A DNA stretch of 64,000 bases. It comes from Arthrobacter globiformis NBRC 12137. GTDB lineage: Bacteria; Actinomycetota; Actinomycetes; Actinomycetales; Micrococcaceae. Shown in pieces: positions 38,448-50,188 of the stretch. The translations under genes were made by a program, and so were the position numbers. The stretch's first letter is position 1, and each line of letters opens with the position of its first letter. The stretch lies in assembly GCF_000238915.1 (NCBI RefSeq), contig NZ_BAEG01000039.1:80037-144036 (forward strand). The letters run 5' to 3'. The notes beneath the pieces were generated by a model. That model did no database searches, was not told the origin of the DNA, and saw only the letters and a program-made list of their open reading frames with translations.

Positions 38448-40400
38448 TCACCAGATGCTGACGCGCTCCTCCGGAGGCATCCACATGCCGTCCTCCTCCG
38501 TGACACCGAACGCGGCGTGGAAGGAGTCGAGGTTCTTGGCTATGGCGTTGGTGCGGAACTCGTTGGGGGAGTGCGGATCCGTGGCGAGGCGCCGGATGGC
38601 CTCCTCGGTGCGGATCACCTGGCGCCAGCCGGCGGCCCAGGAAGCGAAGAAGCGCTGCTCACCCGTCAGCCCGTCGAGCACGGGAGGTTCCTGCCCGTCG
38701 AGGCTGAGGCGGTAGGCCTTGTGCGCAATGGTGAGTCCGCCAAGGTCGCCGATGTTTTCGCCCAGCGTGAGCTTGCCGTTGACGTTGTGCCCGGGCGCGG
38801 CATAGGGGGACAGCGCGTCGAACTGGTCCACGAGGCGTCCGGTCAGGGCTTCGAAGGCCTTGCGGTCATCCTCTGTCCACCAGTTGCGCAGCTCGCCCGT
38901 GCCGTCGAACTGTGAGCCCTGGTCATCGAAGCCATGGCCGATTTCGTGGCCGATCACCGCCCCGATGCCGCCGTAGTTCACGGCATCATCCGCTTCGGCG
39001 GTGAAGAACGGCGGCTGCAGGATGGCTGCCGGGAAAACGACCTCGTTCAGCATCGGGTGGTAGTACGCGTTGACGGTCTGCGGCGTCATGAGCCACTTGT
39101 TATGGTCCACCGGCTTGCCCACCTCGTCCAGGTGCCGGTCGACGTCGGCATTGTGCGCCCGTTCCACATTCCCCAGCAGGTCTGCGGGGTCGATCACCAC
39201 TGCTGAGTAGTCGATCCACTCGTCGGGGAAGCCGATCTTTGCCCGGAAAGCCCCCAGTTTCTTCAGCGCTTCGGCCTTGGTGTCCTCGCCCATCCATTCC
39301 AGGGCGCTGATGCTGTCCCGGTAGGCCTCGATCAGGTTGCCCACGAGCGTCTGCATGCGGGCCTTGTGGCCCTCCGGGAAGTGCTTGGCCACGTAGATCT
39401 GGCCTACGGCCTCGCCCAGTGCTGCCTCGACGACGGCGACGCCCCGCTTCCAGCGGTCCTTGTTCCGCGGGGTGCCGCTGATGGTGGTGCCGTAGAAGGC
39501 AAAGTTCGTGTCCACGAAGGCGGAAGACAGGTAAGGGGCGGCGGAGTTGATGACCCGCAGGGCAAGCCACTCCTGCCACACCGGCAGCGACTCCGAGGCC
39601 AGCAAAGCGGCGGCGCCGGCAAAGAAGTCAGGGGTGCTGACCACAATCTCCTGCCGCTTGTCCGCGGCGACGTCGGCGGCTTCGAACCACGTGTCCAGCA
39701 GGGGGAACAGCTCGCGTGCCTCGCCGGCCGATTTCAGGTTGTAGGTCTTCTGCGGGTCACGGAGCGTGACGTTGTCCCAGTGGTGGGAGGCGAGAGCGGT
39801 CTCCAGCGCCACCACCCGGGCCGCGGCGTTTTCCGGATCGGCGACGCCGGCCAGGCCGAACATGGTGCCCACGTACTCCCGGTAGGACTGCACCACCGGG
39901 GCGAATTTCTCTTCGCGGTAATAGGACTCGTCAGGAAGCCCGAGGCCGCCCTGGCCCGTGTACAGCAGAACGCGGTCGGGGTTGCCGGCGTCGGGCGCCG
40001 GGTAGATGTAGAAAAGTCCCGAAACGTCGGCACGGAAGAGCCGGCCAGCCAGTGCCAGCAGCTCGGAAATGCTGGCTGTCGCGAAGACCTCGGCCAGACG
40101 TCCGCGGATAGGGTCAAGGCCCTTGGCCTCGATCGCTGCCTCATCCATGAAGCTGCTGTAGAGATCGCCGATCTTCCGCTCGATGCCGCTGGCCTCGGAC
40201 CCCTTGGCCGCGGCTTCCTCGATGATTTCCTTGACTGCCAGTTCGGAACCGTCGCGAAGGGCGGTGAACGTGCCTTCCAGCGGACGGTCGTCAGGGATGG
40301 TGGTGTCCTTGAGCCAGGCGCCGTTCACATGCTGGTAGAGGTCGTCCTGTGGCCTCACGCTGCGGTCGATGTTTGACAGGGCGATCCCCGAAATTGGCAC
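38448..40400 (-). CDS. M13 family zinc metallopeptidase (neprilysin-like)
   Basis: A 650-residue oligopeptidase. Zinc motif VIGHEIGHGFDDQGSQFDG (HExxH) near residue 490, third ligand in GENIGDLGGLTIAHKAY, and the substrate-binding MTPQTVNAYYHP (NAYY) motif. No signal peptide or membrane anchor is seen, so it is probably cytoplasmic, unlike animal neprilysin. GTG start at 40400 with GAAGGAG 5 nt upstream. It ends near a shared terminator and is divergent from the leuA leader. Confidence 0.94.
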   Translation of the reverse strand: MPISGIALSNIDRSVRPQDDLYQHVNGAWLKDTTIPDDRPLEGTFTALRDGSELAVKEIIEEAAAKGSEASGIERKIGDLYSSFMDEAAIEAKGLDPIRGRLAEVFATASISELLALAGRLFRADVSGLFYIYPAPDAGNPDRVLLYTGQGGLGLPDESYYREEKFAPVVQSYREYVGTMFGLAGVADPENAAARVVALETALASHHWDNVTLRDPQKTYNLKSAGEARELFPLLDTWFEAADVAADKRQEIVVSTPDFFAGAAALLASESLPVWQEWLALRVINSAAPYLSSAFVDTNFAFYGTTISGTPRNKDRWKRGVAVVEAALGEAVGQIYVAKHFPEGHKARMQTLVGNLIEAYRDSISALEWMGEDTKAEALKKLGAFRAKIGFPDEWIDYSAVVIDPADLLGNVERAHNADVDRHLDEVGKPVDHNKWLMTPQTVNAYYHPMLNEVVFPAAILQPPFFTAEADDAVNYGGIGAVIGHEIGHGFDDQGSQFDGTGELRNWWTEDDRKAFEALTGRLVDQFDALSPYAAPGHNVNGKLTLGENIGDLGGLTIAHKAYRLSLDGQEPPVLDGLTGEQRFFASWAAGWRQVIRTEEAIRRLATDPHSPNEFRTNAIAKNLDSFHAAFGVTEEDGMWMPPEERVSIW

Positions 40401-40516
40401 AGGAGCTCCTTCGATGACGGGCTGCGGCCGGCACTTTCACCGGTGCAGCGTCTGCATGGTGGACGTTGCTGGAGGTGTTGCCCCTTCATCTTACGCACCC
40501 GTGTTACTGTGAAATG

Positions 40517-40545
40517 GTGCGTGCAGAACTCCTTCTTCTTAGCTG

Positions 40546-40573
<28 letters not shown>
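40517..40573 (+). CDS. Leucine leader peptide of leuA (MRAELLLLSCRGEASDAI)
   Basis: An 18-residue frame with four consecutive Leu codons, CTC CTT CTT CTT, starting at GTG 40517 (an ATG one codon upstream at 40514 is in frame). It shares its core with the leuS leader (MRA-x-LLL..S). TACTGT at 40505-40510, preceded by TG, is an extended -10 located 6 nt before GTG 40517, with no SD, so the leader may be translated leaderlessly. CTT is a rarer Leu codon in such GC-rich genomes. Role in attenuation of leuA is inferred from codon content, position and the RNA stem that overlaps its end. Confidence 0.7.
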
Positions 40574-42391
<1,818 letters not shown>

Positions 42392-42399
42392 GCTTCCTG

Positions 42400-42440
42400 A
42401 CAGCTGCGCCGCCGGTCCACACCGGCGGCGCAGCTGTTTC
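42400..42440 (+). terminator. leuA terminator
   Basis: Perfect 17-bp stem (42400-42416 with 42421-42437), CCAC loop, then TTTC, 9 bp after leuA. Confidence 0.85.
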
Positions 42441-42482
42441 GGCGGCTGAGCTGTTTTCACGGAGTCAATGGGAAGATTAAGC

Positions 42483-43232
42483 GTGGTCCAATCATTTGCA
42501 GCGCGCAGCTACCGCGACGACGCCGTGGTGTTGCGCACCCACAAGCTGGGCGAGGCGGACCGCATCATCACCCTCCTGACCAAGCACCACGGCCAGGTCA
42601 GGGCGGTGGCCAAAGGGGTCCGGCGGACCACCAGCCGCTTCGGCGCCCGCCTGGAGCCCTTCATGGTGGCAGACCTGCAGCTCGTGTCCGGCAAGACCCT
42701 CGACATCGTGACGCAGGCCGTCGCGAAGGGGGCGTACGGGGGCAACATCGCCGCCGACTACGGGCGGTATACGGTGGCCGCGGCCATGACCGAAACCGCC
42801 GAAAAGCTGACCGACGTCGACGGCGAAGCCGGAACCGCGCAGTACAACCTGCTGGTCGGTGCCCTGGCCTCGCTGAGCCGCGGGGACCACGCACCGGAGC
42901 TGATCCTGGATTCCTACCTGCTGCGGGCCCTTTCCACCGGCGGCTGGGCGCCCAGCTTCACGGACTGCGCGCGCTGCGGCGCGCCCGGACCACACACCGC
43001 TTTCTCCGCCCCGCTGGGCGGCATGGTCTGCGGCGACTGCCGCCCGCCGGGTTCACCGGCGCCTGCGCCGGAGACCGTCTCCCTGCTGGGTGCGCTGCTC
43101 ACCGGGGACTGGCCGACGGCGGATTCCTCCCTACCGCTGAACCGCAGGGAATCCGCGGGGCTGGTGGCAAGCTATCTGCAGTGGCACCTGGAGCGTGTCC
43201 TGAAATCCCTCAAACATGTGGAGCGTACCTAA
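42483..43232 (+). CDS. recO: DNA repair protein RecO
   Basis: A 249-residue recombination mediator that loads RecA onto SSB-coated DNA with RecR. N-terminal OB fold ([46 protein letters not shown]), helical middle, and a zinc site with four Cys (CARCGAPG and CGDC). GTG 42483 has GGAAGA 6 nt upstream; ATG 42468 is the alternative. uppS begins 2 nt after the stop, the conserved recO-uppS pair of actinobacteria. Confidence 0.93.
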   Translation: MVQSFAARSYRDDAVVLRTHKLGEADRIITLLTKHHGQVRAVAKGVRRTTSRFGARLEPFMVADLQLVSGKTLDIVTQAVAKGAYGGNIAADYGRYTVAAAMTETAEKLTDVDGEAGTAQYNLLVGALASLSRGDHAPELILDSYLLRALSTGGWAPSFTDCARCGAPGPHTAFSAPLGGMVCGDCRPPGSPAPAPETVSLLGALLTGDWPTADSSLPLNRRESAGLVASYLQWHLERVLKSLKHVERT

Positions 43233-43234
43233 CA

Positions 43235-44071
43235 GTGTCCTTGGGAAAGAAGACCAGTCCAGCCCGGCGGCGCACCGCTCCGGTGGTGGCCCCATACCCG
43301 CACCACTCAGGCGCAGTTCCGCCGTCGATTCCGGCCGAGTTCGTGCCCCGGCACGTGGCCATTGTGATGGACGGCAACGGCAGGTGGGCCAACCAGCGCG
43401 GCCTGCCGCGGATCGAAGGCCACAAGGCAGGGGAGCCCGCCCTGCTCGACGTCGTGGCCGGCGCCATCGAACTCGGCATTGAATACGTCAGCGTGTACGC
43501 ATTCTCCACGGAGAACTGGCGCCGCTCTCCCGAGGAGGTCCGCTTCCTGATGGGGTTCAACAAGGAGGTGCTGCGCAGGCAGCGCAACCAGCTCGATGAA
43601 TGGGGCGTCCGGATCCGCTGGTCCGGCCGGCGTCCCCGGCTCTGGGGTTCCGTGATCCGCGAACTCGAGGAGGCGGAGGCGTACACCGCCGGTAACAGCA
43701 CCTGCACGCTGACCATGTGCGTGAACTACGGCGGTCGGGCGGAAATAGCGGACGCTGTGTCCGCCATCGCCCGGGACGTAGCCGACGGCAGGCTCAAACC
43801 CGGGGCCATCACCGAGAAGACGATCCAAAAGTACCTCGACGAGCCGGACCTACCCGACGTCGACCTCTTCCTCCGCAGTTCCGGCGAACAGCGCCTGTCC
43901 AACTTCATGCTGTGGCAGTCGGCGTACGCGGAGTTCGTCTTCCTGGACACCCTGTGGCCCGACGTCGACCGCCGGACGCTCTGGGATGCGGTGGAGATCT
44001 ATGCGCAACGGGACCGCCGTTACGGCGGGGCGGTGGACGCCGCCCAGGCCCTTGAGAACCAGGCCCTTTAA
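43235..44071 (+). CDS. uppS: Isoprenyl (undecaprenyl-type) diphosphate synthase
   Basis: A 278-residue cis-prenyltransferase making the lipid carrier for cell-wall synthesis. Catalytic motif [23 protein letters not shown] (Asp), [10 protein letters not shown], and [23 protein letters not shown] near the C-terminus, where most homologues have RTSGE. Product chain length cannot be told. GTG 43235 follows the recO stop by 2 nt. The last 10 residues are encoded by 15-bp tandem units (AQALENQAL), and the stop lies inside the repeat. Confidence 0.95.
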   Translation: MSLGKKTSPARRRTAPVVAPYPHHSGAVPPSIPAEFVPRHVAIVMDGNGRWANQRGLPRIEGHKAGEPALLDVVAGAIELGIEYVSVYAFSTENWRRSPEEVRFLMGFNKEVLRRQRNQLDEWGVRIRWSGRRPRLWGSVIRELEEAEAYTAGNSTCTLTMCVNYGGRAEIADAVSAIARDVADGRLKPGAITEKTIQKYLDEPDLPDVDLFLRSSGEQRLSNFMLWQSAYAEFVFLDTLWPDVDRRTLWDAVEIYAQRDRRYGGAVDAAQALENQAL

Positions 44072-44101
44072 AGCCGGACCCCTTAAAACCAGGCCCTCCA
44101 G
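44042..44101. repeat. Four tandem 15-bp degenerate units at the uppS 3' end
   Basis: Units at 44042-44056, 44057-44071, 44072-44086 and 44087-44101 with consensus about (A)ACCAGGCCCTTTAA. The first two encode the C-terminus of UppS including its stop codon; the other two lie outside. Suggests slippage expansion at the gene end. Confidence 0.7.
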
Positions 44102-44124
44102 GTTCCGGATACCCTGCAGCCGGT

Positions 44125-45096
44125 TTAGGCGGCGTAACCCCTGACCCATCTGGCCAGCCGCCCGTAGGCGTCGGCCCGCACGTCGGCGCGGGAAAGGAAA
44201 ACATCGTGGAGTGCGCCGTCGATGCGCTCCACGGTGACGGTCCTGCCCAGCGACATGGCACGGGCGGCGATGGTGTTGACGTCCAGCACAGCGTCCGTCC
44301 GGCGCATTTCCTCGTTCCAGACCATCCCGTTCTCGCTCGCCGCCGACAGCAGGACCAGGATGGGCACCGCGATGCCGAGCCCGCGGGCCACCTTGGCCTG
44401 CCCGGCGAGGATGGCACTGAGCCAGGCGGCGCGTACCGGAAAGGCCAGCGGCGGCCGGTAGGCATCGTCCAGGGCCCACTCGCCTTCGGCGGAACTGCTG
44501 ATGCTCCGCCAGTAGAAACCGCGCTCCGGCAGCCTGAGCACCGCCTCGGGCCGCAGGCGGGCGATCGGCTCCACCATGGTCCAGGCCGCGCGCCTGACCA
44601 GTGCACTGCCATGCATTTCGAGCCACGGACTGTTCAGGACCAGCTGGGAAACCGCACCCGGATTGCGGCTGGCCCACAGGGCTGCCACCAGGCCGCCAGT
44701 GGAATGGCCCATGAGCGCGAGCTGCACGGGACCCGGCCCGCCGGACTCGGCGATCATGCCCACCGCGGTGCTGATCTCGGCGTCGTAGTTTCCCAGATCC
44801 GCGACGTAGCCGCCGGGCGTGCCCGGCTGCAGGCTGCGGCCGTGGTTGTGCATGTCCATGGCAAAGAACTCGAAGCCCTGCCCTGCCCAGAACCGCGCCA
44901 GCTCAACGTTGAAGAAGTAGTCGCTCCAGCCATGCAGGAACAGCACCGCCCGGCGCGGCCCGGCAGGACGGACCGCGGAGGTAACCGGGGGAGTGAAGCG
45001 GACCAGCGTCGCCTTCCGGCGGACGCCGTCTTCTCCCGCGGCTTCGAAGGCGCGGGACTCGAAGCCCGGCCCCAGGATGTCGCTCTGCCACTCCAT
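44125..45096 (-). CDS. Alpha/beta hydrolase, serine aminopeptidase / monoglyceride-lipase type
   Basis: A 323-residue hydrolase (Hydrolase_4 type). Oxyanion strand VLFLHGWSDYFFN (about residue 51), nucleophile in LMGHSTGGLVAAL (about 130), Asp probably in ALDVNTIAARA-proximal strand, and His in IDGALHDVFLSRADVR. No export signal. Substrates of this group are lipid esters or peptides; not resolvable here. TACGCT at 45103-45108 lies 6 nt before the ATG with no SD, fitting a leaderless mRNA. Convergent with uppS, divergent from pyrD. Confidence 0.87.
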   Translation of the reverse strand: MEWQSDILGPGFESRAFEAAGEDGVRRKATLVRFTPPVTSAVRPAGPRRAVLFLHGWSDYFFNVELARFWAGQGFEFFAMDMHNHGRSLQPGTPGGYVADLGNYDAEISTAVGMIAESGGPGPVQLALMGHSTGGLVAALWASRNPGAVSQLVLNSPWLEMHGSALVRRAAWTMVEPIARLRPEAVLRLPERGFYWRSISSSAEGEWALDDAYRPPLAFPVRAAWLSAILAGQAKVARGLGIAVPILVLLSAASENGMVWNEEMRRTDAVLDVNTIAARAMSLGRTVTVERIDGALHDVFLSRADVRADAYGRLARWVRGYAA

Positions 45097-45185
45097 GTCA
45101 ACAGCGTAGGCTTTCCGGTCCCGGCCCGGGTGTTGTTGTGTCAGCCCGGTTTGGTCTGTACCGCCGAAGACGGAAAACTAGAGGC

Positions 45186-46262
45186 ATGCGCGTATACCCC
45201 ACATTTTTCAGGCTGGCCTTTTCATGGATGGACGCCGAACGCGCCCACAAGATCGGTTTCAAAGGGATCCGGCTGGTCCATTCCGTGGGAGCGGGCCGGC
45301 TGCTGGAGCGGTTTACGGCACCGCCGGCGTCCCTGCAGACTGCCGCGCTCGGCCTGACCTTCCCGTCACCGTTCGGGCTGGCCGCCGGCTTCGACAAGGA
45401 GGGCCACGGGATCGAGGCCCTTACGGAGCTTGGATTCGGTCACGTTGAGGTGGGCACCATCACCGGCCAGGCCCAGCCCGGCAACGAAAAGCCCCGGCTG
45501 TTCCGGCTGATCGAGGACCGCGCCGTCATCAACCGGATGGGATTCAACAACGACGGCGCCTCTGCCGTGGCTCCGCGGCTGAAGGCCGCCCGGGCAGCGC
45601 TGCAGCGGCGCCATGCCAACGTGCGTCCCGTGATCGGCGTCAACATCGGCAAAACCAAAGTCGTGGAACTCGAGGATGCGGTGGAGGACTACCTCATCAG
45701 CGCCCGCGGCCTCGCCCCGGCAGCGGACTACCTTGTGGTGAACGTCAGCTCGCCGAACACGCCCGGGCTCCGGCTCCTGCAGAACGTGGAGACGCTCCGG
45801 CCGCTGCTGAAGGCAGTGGGGGAGGAAGCCGACAAGTCCGCCGGCAGGCATGTCCCGCTGCTGGTCAAGATCGCCCCTGACCTCACCGACGAGGACATCG
45901 ACGACGTCGCCCGGCTGGCCATGGACCTGGGCCTGGACGGCATCATTGCCACGAACACCACGATCAGCCGCGACGGGCTGGATTCTGCAACGGAAAAAGT
46001 GGAGGCCTGCGGGGCCGGCGGCCTGTCGGGTGCCCCGCTGAAGAACCGTTCGCTGGAGGTGCTGCGCCGGCTGAAATCGGTCACGCAGGACCGGCTGACG
46101 CTGATTTCCGTGGGCGGCGTGGAGACTGGGCAAGATGTCCAGGACCGACTCGACGCCGGTGCCACCCTGGTGCAGGGCTACACCGCCTTCCTGTACGAGG
46201 GACCGTTCTGGGCCGCCCGGATCAACAAGGAACTGGCCAGGAACCGCCGGAAAACCCGCTAG
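45186..46262 (+). CDS. pyrD: Dihydroorotate dehydrogenase (quinone), class 2
   Basis: Oxidises dihydroorotate to orotate in pyrimidine synthesis, passing electrons from FMN to the quinone pool. 358 residues including the N-terminal amphipathic membrane-binding helices (YPTFFRLAFSWMDAERAHKIGF). FMN/substrate segments: GLAAGFDKEGHGIEAL, VEVGTITGQAQPGNEKPR, NRMGFNNDGA; the catalytic Ser lies in VVNVSSPNTPGLR, which marks class 2. ATG 45186 starts the conserved MRVYPTFF; 16 upstream codons in frame are not conserved. Confidence 0.96.
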   Translation: MRVYPTFFRLAFSWMDAERAHKIGFKGIRLVHSVGAGRLLERFTAPPASLQTAALGLTFPSPFGLAAGFDKEGHGIEALTELGFGHVEVGTITGQAQPGNEKPRLFRLIEDRAVINRMGFNNDGASAVAPRLKAARAALQRRHANVRPVIGVNIGKTKVVELEDAVEDYLISARGLAPAADYLVVNVSSPNTPGLRLLQNVETLRPLLKAVGEEADKSAGRHVPLLVKIAPDLTDEDIDDVARLAMDLGLDGIIATNTTISRDGLDSATEKVEACGAGGLSGAPLKNRSLEVLRRLKSVTQDRLTLISVGGVETGQDVQDRLDAGATLVQGYTAFLYEGPFWAARINKELARNRRKTR

Positions 46263-46310
46263 CCGCCGCAAGGCCCGTTGAACGCGGTTCGCGCGTTAGA
46301 ACAAGGCGCC

Positions 46311-46357
46311 TTAAACACAGCAGCCCGGCGGTTTCACCGCCGGGCTGCTGTGTTTAA
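46311..46357. terminator. Bidirectional terminator pyrD / DUF3043
   Basis: Perfect 21-bp arms (46311-46331 with 46337-46357), TTTCA loop, ends TTTAA on both strands. Serves the convergent pyrD and DUF3043 genes. Confidence 0.93.
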
Positions 46358-46404
46358 GGTCCGGGACCGACTCCTGGCGGGCCGGGCCGCAGGAGGACGA
46401 GGAA

Positions 46405-46995
46405 TCAGGACGGGTACTGCCCGCGGCGGACCAGGGGCTTGGGCAGGCGAAGCTTGCGGAACTGCAGGGAACGCATGGAGCCGTACCAGACGGTGCCGCG
46501 CTCCACCTCCCCGAACTTTTCGGCGAGGCGCTTCCGGAGCTTTCGGGAGAGGATAAACACGTCCACGAAAACAGCCAGGAACATCACCCAGAAGCCGCCC
46601 AGCACGTAAATCATCATGCTGCTGTTGGACGGCACGACGAGCGAGACGATGACGAACACCAGGGCGCCGAACATCAGGTACTCGCCCAGGCTGAAGCGGG
46701 CGTCCACGTAATCACGGGCAAACCGCTTCTGCGGGCCCTTGTCGCGGATCGGCAGGAACCGTTCGTCGCCGGTATCCAGTGCCTGGCGCATCTTCAGGCG
46801 CTGCTCCTGGGCGGCGGCACGCTCCGCTTCCTTGGAGGCCTTGCGGTCCTCCGGCACGAGGGGGCGCTTGCGGGCCGCTTCCTGTGCTTTGCGCTTGGGC
46901 GTGGGTGCGCCTTTGCCTGCTATTGCGGCTGCCTCGGCAACCTGCTGGTCAACTACATCCTGCGCCGCTGGCGCTTCCTTTTTACGTCCGAACAC
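46405..46995 (-). CDS. DUF3043 membrane protein
   Basis: About 196 residues of the actinobacterial DUF3043 family: a charged, coiled-coil-like N-terminus rich in Lys/Arg/Glu/Ala (1-80), the conserved RFARDYVDARFSLGEYLM, two membrane helices (FGALVFVIVSLVVP, YVLGGFWVMFLAVFVDVFIL) and a C-terminal basic tail. Function unknown. GTG 46995 (VFGRKKEAPA) is chosen as the family start; a further GTG lies one codon upstream. Divergent from the M20 peptidase gene. Confidence 0.85.
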   Translation of the reverse strand: MFGRKKEAPAAQDVVDQQVAEAAAIAGKGAPTPKRKAQEAARKRPLVPEDRKASKEAERAAAQEQRLKMRQALDTGDERFLPIRDKGPQKRFARDYVDARFSLGEYLMFGALVFVIVSLVVPSNSSMMIYVLGGFWVMFLAVFVDVFILSRKLRKRLAEKFGEVERGTVWYGSMRSLQFRKLRLPKPLVRRGQYPS

Positions 46996-47124
46996 CACAC
47001 AAGAATACCTTGGTGCGCTGTGTCCCCGGTCATGCCCGGCTGCCCGTGGAACGCCTAGCCGGGACAACCGGTGGCCGCCGACGGCGGTGTTTGTTGTGGC
47101 GTGTGACACAGGTAGTGTTTGGCC

Positions 47125-48570
47125 ATGACTACATTCCCTGCGGAGACCCCGCAACAGTACGGCGAGTCCGTGGCCGGCGTTGACACCGACGCCCTGCGGG
47201 CCGCCGTTGATGCGGCCTTCGACACCACAGTTGCGCAGCTGAAGGACCTGGTGGCCATCCCCGGCATCGCCTGGCCCAGCTTTGACCCCGCCCCGCTGGA
47301 CGCCAGCGCCGAGGCCGTCGCCACCCTGGTGCACGCGGCGGGCATCGGGGACGTCCGGATCCTGCGGTGCGATAAGGAGGACGGCACCCCCGGCGGGCCC
47401 GCCGTCGTGGCCCGCCGCGAGGCCGCGCCCGGCAAGCCGACCATTCTTCTCTACGCCCACCACGACGTCCAGCCGCCCGGTGATCCGGCATTGTGGGAGT
47501 CCGAGCCGTTTACCGCCGTCGAACGCAACGGGCGCCTCTACGGGCGCGGCGCGGCCGACGACAAGGCCGGGATCATGGCCCACGTCGCCGCCTACGGCGC
47601 CGTCACGCGGGTGCTCGGTGACGAATTCGGGCTGGGCGTAACCCTGTTCTTCGAAGGGGAGGAGGAGGCCGGTTCGCCGACCTTCAGGACGTTCCTCGAA
47701 ACCCACCGGGAACTGCTCCGTGCCGACGTCATCGTGGTGGCCGATTCCAGCAACTGGAAGGTGGGCGTGCCGGCGCTGACCACCAGCCTGCGGGGGCTGG
47801 TGGACGGAACCATCGAGTTGCAGGTCCTCGACCACGCCGTGCATTCGGGAATGTTCGGCGGGCCGGTGCTCGATGCGCCTACCCTGCTCTCGCGTCTGAT
47901 CGCCACACTGCACGATGACGATGGCAGCGTGGCCATTGCGGGACTGGTGAGCAGGGACGAAACTGCAGTGGACCTTACTGAGGAGGAGTACCGGGCGGAT
48001 TCGTCAGTGCTCGACGGCGTGAAGCTGGCAGGTACGGGGACGATCGCCTCGCGGCTGTGGACAAAGCCGGCCCTGTCGATCATCGGCTTCGATGCGCCGG
48101 CCGTCAGCGTCGCCTCCAACACCCTGCTGCCCTGCGCCCGGGCCAAGTTCAGCCTGCGGCTGGCCCCCGGGCAGGACCCGGCGGAGGCGATGGAAGCGGT
48201 GCGCCGGCACGTTGAAACCCACGCACCGTTCGGCGCCAAGGTGACCTTCACGCCGGGGGAGAGCGGCAACGCCTTCCAGACGGACACAGGGTCGGCAGCT
48301 GCCGGGATCGCCTTGTGGGCGCTCGGCGAGGCCTGGGGCCTTCCGGCCGTGGAAATGGGGATTGGCGGGTCGATTCCGTTCATCAGCGACCTGACCGAGC
48401 TGTACCCCGAGGTCCAGATCCTGGTGACGGGCGTGGAAGACCCCGATTCGCGCGCCCACTCCGCCAACGAGTCCCTGCATCTGGGGGACTTCCGCAACGC
48501 GGTGCTGGCCGAGGCGCTGCTCCTGGCGCGGCTGAATTCAGACGGGCTTCACTGGCAGGCCGCGGACTAG
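47125..48570 (+). CDS. M20 family dipeptidase / metallopeptidase
   Basis: A 481-residue zinc peptidase of the M20/M25/M40 family. First metal His and Asp in LLYAHHDVQPPGD, bridging Asp in YGRGAADDKAG, catalytic Glu pair in FFEGEEEAGSPTF, dimerisation lid domain in the middle (about 200-330), last metal His in DSRAHSANESLHLGDF. Cytoplasmic. It probably cleaves dipeptides or N-acyl amino acids; specificity unknown. TTGTTG (47091-47096), 16-nt spacer, TAGTGT (47113-47118) lies 6 nt before the ATG, with no SD, so a leaderless start is likely. Confidence 0.92.
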   Translation: MTTFPAETPQQYGESVAGVDTDALRAAVDAAFDTTVAQLKDLVAIPGIAWPSFDPAPLDASAEAVATLVHAAGIGDVRILRCDKEDGTPGGPAVVARREAAPGKPTILLYAHHDVQPPGDPALWESEPFTAVERNGRLYGRGAADDKAGIMAHVAAYGAVTRVLGDEFGLGVTLFFEGEEEAGSPTFRTFLETHRELLRADVIVVADSSNWKVGVPALTTSLRGLVDGTIELQVLDHAVHSGMFGGPVLDAPTLLSRLIATLHDDDGSVAIAGLVSRDETAVDLTEEEYRADSSVLDGVKLAGTGTIASRLWTKPALSIIGFDAPAVSVASNTLLPCARAKFSLRLAPGQDPAEAMEAVRRHVETHAPFGAKVTFTPGESGNAFQTDTGSAAAGIALWALGEAWGLPAVEMGIGGSIPFISDLTELYPEVQILVTGVEDPDSRAHSANESLHLGDFRNAVLAEALLLARLNSDGLHWQAAD

Positions 48571-48730
48571 CAGGCCGCGGAGGGAACAACGAGGGGCCTG
48601 GGAGGGTTACGCCTGAAGTTAGAGCTCCGCGCCGGATCGACGTAGCATATAGCTATAGCCCGTACTGTTTCCGTAGGGGCAGGCGCCGTGCAAGCGGGGC
48701 AGCCACAACCGTCGTTAGTAAGGTAGGCCA

Positions 48731-49120
48731 ATGAGCACTACGACCAATGAAAACAGCACCGAACCCACCGGCACAGCCAGTGAGGAACTGGCGAGCCACG
48801 AGGTTCAGCTGACGGACGTTGCAGCAGGCAAGGTCCGCAGCCTCCTGGAGCAGGAAGGCCGCACCGATCTTCGCCTCCGCGTAGCCGTGCAGCCCGGCGG
48901 CTGCTCCGGCCTCATTTACCAGCTGTACTTCGACGAGCGCCTCCTTGAAGGTGACGCGGTACGCGACTTCGACGGTGTCGAGGTCGTCGTCGACAAGATG
49001 AGCGTGCCGTACCTCAGCGGTGCCAGCATCGACTTTGAAGACACCATCTCCAAGCAGGGCTTCACCATTGACAACCCGAATGCGGGCGGCTCATGCGCCT
49101 GCGGTGATTCGTTCCACTAA
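48731..49120 (+). CDS. erpA: A-type iron-sulfur carrier (ErpA/IscA family)
   Basis: A 129-residue Fe-S cluster insertion protein. HesB fold with VQLTDVAAGKVRSLLEQEG, and the three cluster Cys: QPGGCSGLIY and GGSCACGDSF. The first 25 residues are an unconserved Thr/Glu-rich extension. It likely hands clusters to respiratory and other Fe-S proteins; the Rieske protein is encoded 7 kb away. AGGTAGG precedes the ATG. Immediately upstream of the ctaC operon. Confidence 0.92.
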   Translation: MSTTTNENSTEPTGTASEELASHEVQLTDVAAGKVRSLLEQEGRTDLRLRVAVQPGGCSGLIYQLYFDERLLEGDAVRDFDGVEVVVDKMSVPYLSGASIDFEDTISKQGFTIDNPNAGGSCACGDSFH

Positions 49121-49149
49121 AGGGTAAGTAAGCCCTTCCTGAACCTCTT

Positions 49150-49177
49150 GGCGGCGCCGGTGAAAACCGGCGCCGCC
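49150..49177 (+). terminator. Hairpin after erpA
   Basis: Perfect 12-bp stem (49150-49161 with 49166-49177) closed by a GAAA loop, 30 bp after erpA. No U-run follows. Confidence 0.55.
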
Positions 49178-49305
49178 ACACGGTGGGGACATGTGGGCGA
49201 AAACCTGCGGGGAGCGGTAAGCTCTACACCGAGTAGTAAAACTTTTAGTGTGCCCGGGAAGCTTTTTGCCGCCCTGGCAACAGCAACAAGTAGGAAGGGC
49301 CGTCT

Positions 49306-50178
49306 GTGAGTTCGCAGAACCGAACCGGCAGCCGACGCAAAACGATCACTACGATCACTGGCTTGGCAACTGCCGGCGCGTTGGTTTTGACTGGATGTTC
49401 GCCAGAGGTAGAGAAGGGGTGGCTGCCCACCGAGCGTGGCACCACCAATCACACTGACCGCATCATGGACCTCTGGGTCAACTCATGGATTGCCGCCCTC
49501 GTGGTGGGCATCATCACTTGGGGCCTGATCGTCTGGTGCCTCGTTGCCTACCGCCGCCGCAAGGGCACCGTGGGCTTCCCGCGGCAGACCAGCTTCAACC
49601 TGCCCCTTGAGGTCTTCTACCTGACGATCCCTCTCTTCATGGTCCTGGTGTTCTTCTACTTCACCGACCGTGACCAGCAGGCGATCGATGACCGCTCGCA
49701 GCCGGCCGACGTCGTTGTGGACGTCCGCGGCAAGCAGTGGGCATGGGACTTCAACTACAAAAAGGGCGACGTCGTCACCGAGGACGTCTATGAAGCCGGC
49801 GTCCAGGCGCACCTGACCGGTGAGGAAGTGGACAAGGAGAAGCTCCCCACTCTCTACCTGCCGGTCAACAAGTCCGTTGACCTGGAACTGAACTCGCGCG
49901 ACGTCATCCACTCGTTCTGGGTTCCTGCGTTCCTGCAGAAGAGGGACATGATCCCGGGCAAGACCAACTACATCCGGTTCACCCCCACCAAAGAGGGCAC
50001 CTACGACGGCAAGTGCGCCGAGCTCTGCGGTGAGTACCACTCCGAAATGCTGTTCCGCGTCAAGGTGGTTTCCGAGTCTGAATTCCAGGCTCACATGAAC
50101 CAGCTTCGCCAGGACGGCAACACGGGCCTGCTCGGCGATGAGTATGACCGCAACCCGAACCTGAACGTTACGAAGTAA
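49306..50178 (+). CDS. ctaC: Cytochrome c oxidase subunit II
   Basis: A 290-residue lipoprotein: signal with lipobox LVLTGC (Cys about 29), two membrane helices ([38 protein letters not shown]) and an extracellular cupredoxin domain with the CuA ligands in HSFWVPAF and [12 protein letters not shown]. The aromatic electron-entry patch is [10 protein letters not shown]. It takes electrons from QcrC in the bcc-aa3 supercomplex. GTG start with GGAAGGG 8 nt upstream. First gene of ctaC-ctaD-ctaF. Confidence 0.97.
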   Translation: MSSQNRTGSRRKTITTITGLATAGALVLTGCSPEVEKGWLPTERGTTNHTDRIMDLWVNSWIAALVVGIITWGLIVWCLVAYRRRKGTVGFPRQTSFNLPLEVFYLTIPLFMVLVFFYFTDRDQQAIDDRSQPADVVVDVRGKQWAWDFNYKKGDVVTEDVYEAGVQAHLTGEEVDKEKLPTLYLPVNKSVDLELNSRDVIHSFWVPAFLQKRDMIPGKTNYIRFTPTKEGTYDGKCAELCGEYHSEMLFRVKVVSESEFQAHMNQLRQDGNTGLLGDEYDRNPNLNVTK

Positions 50179-50188
50179 GGGAAGCGAA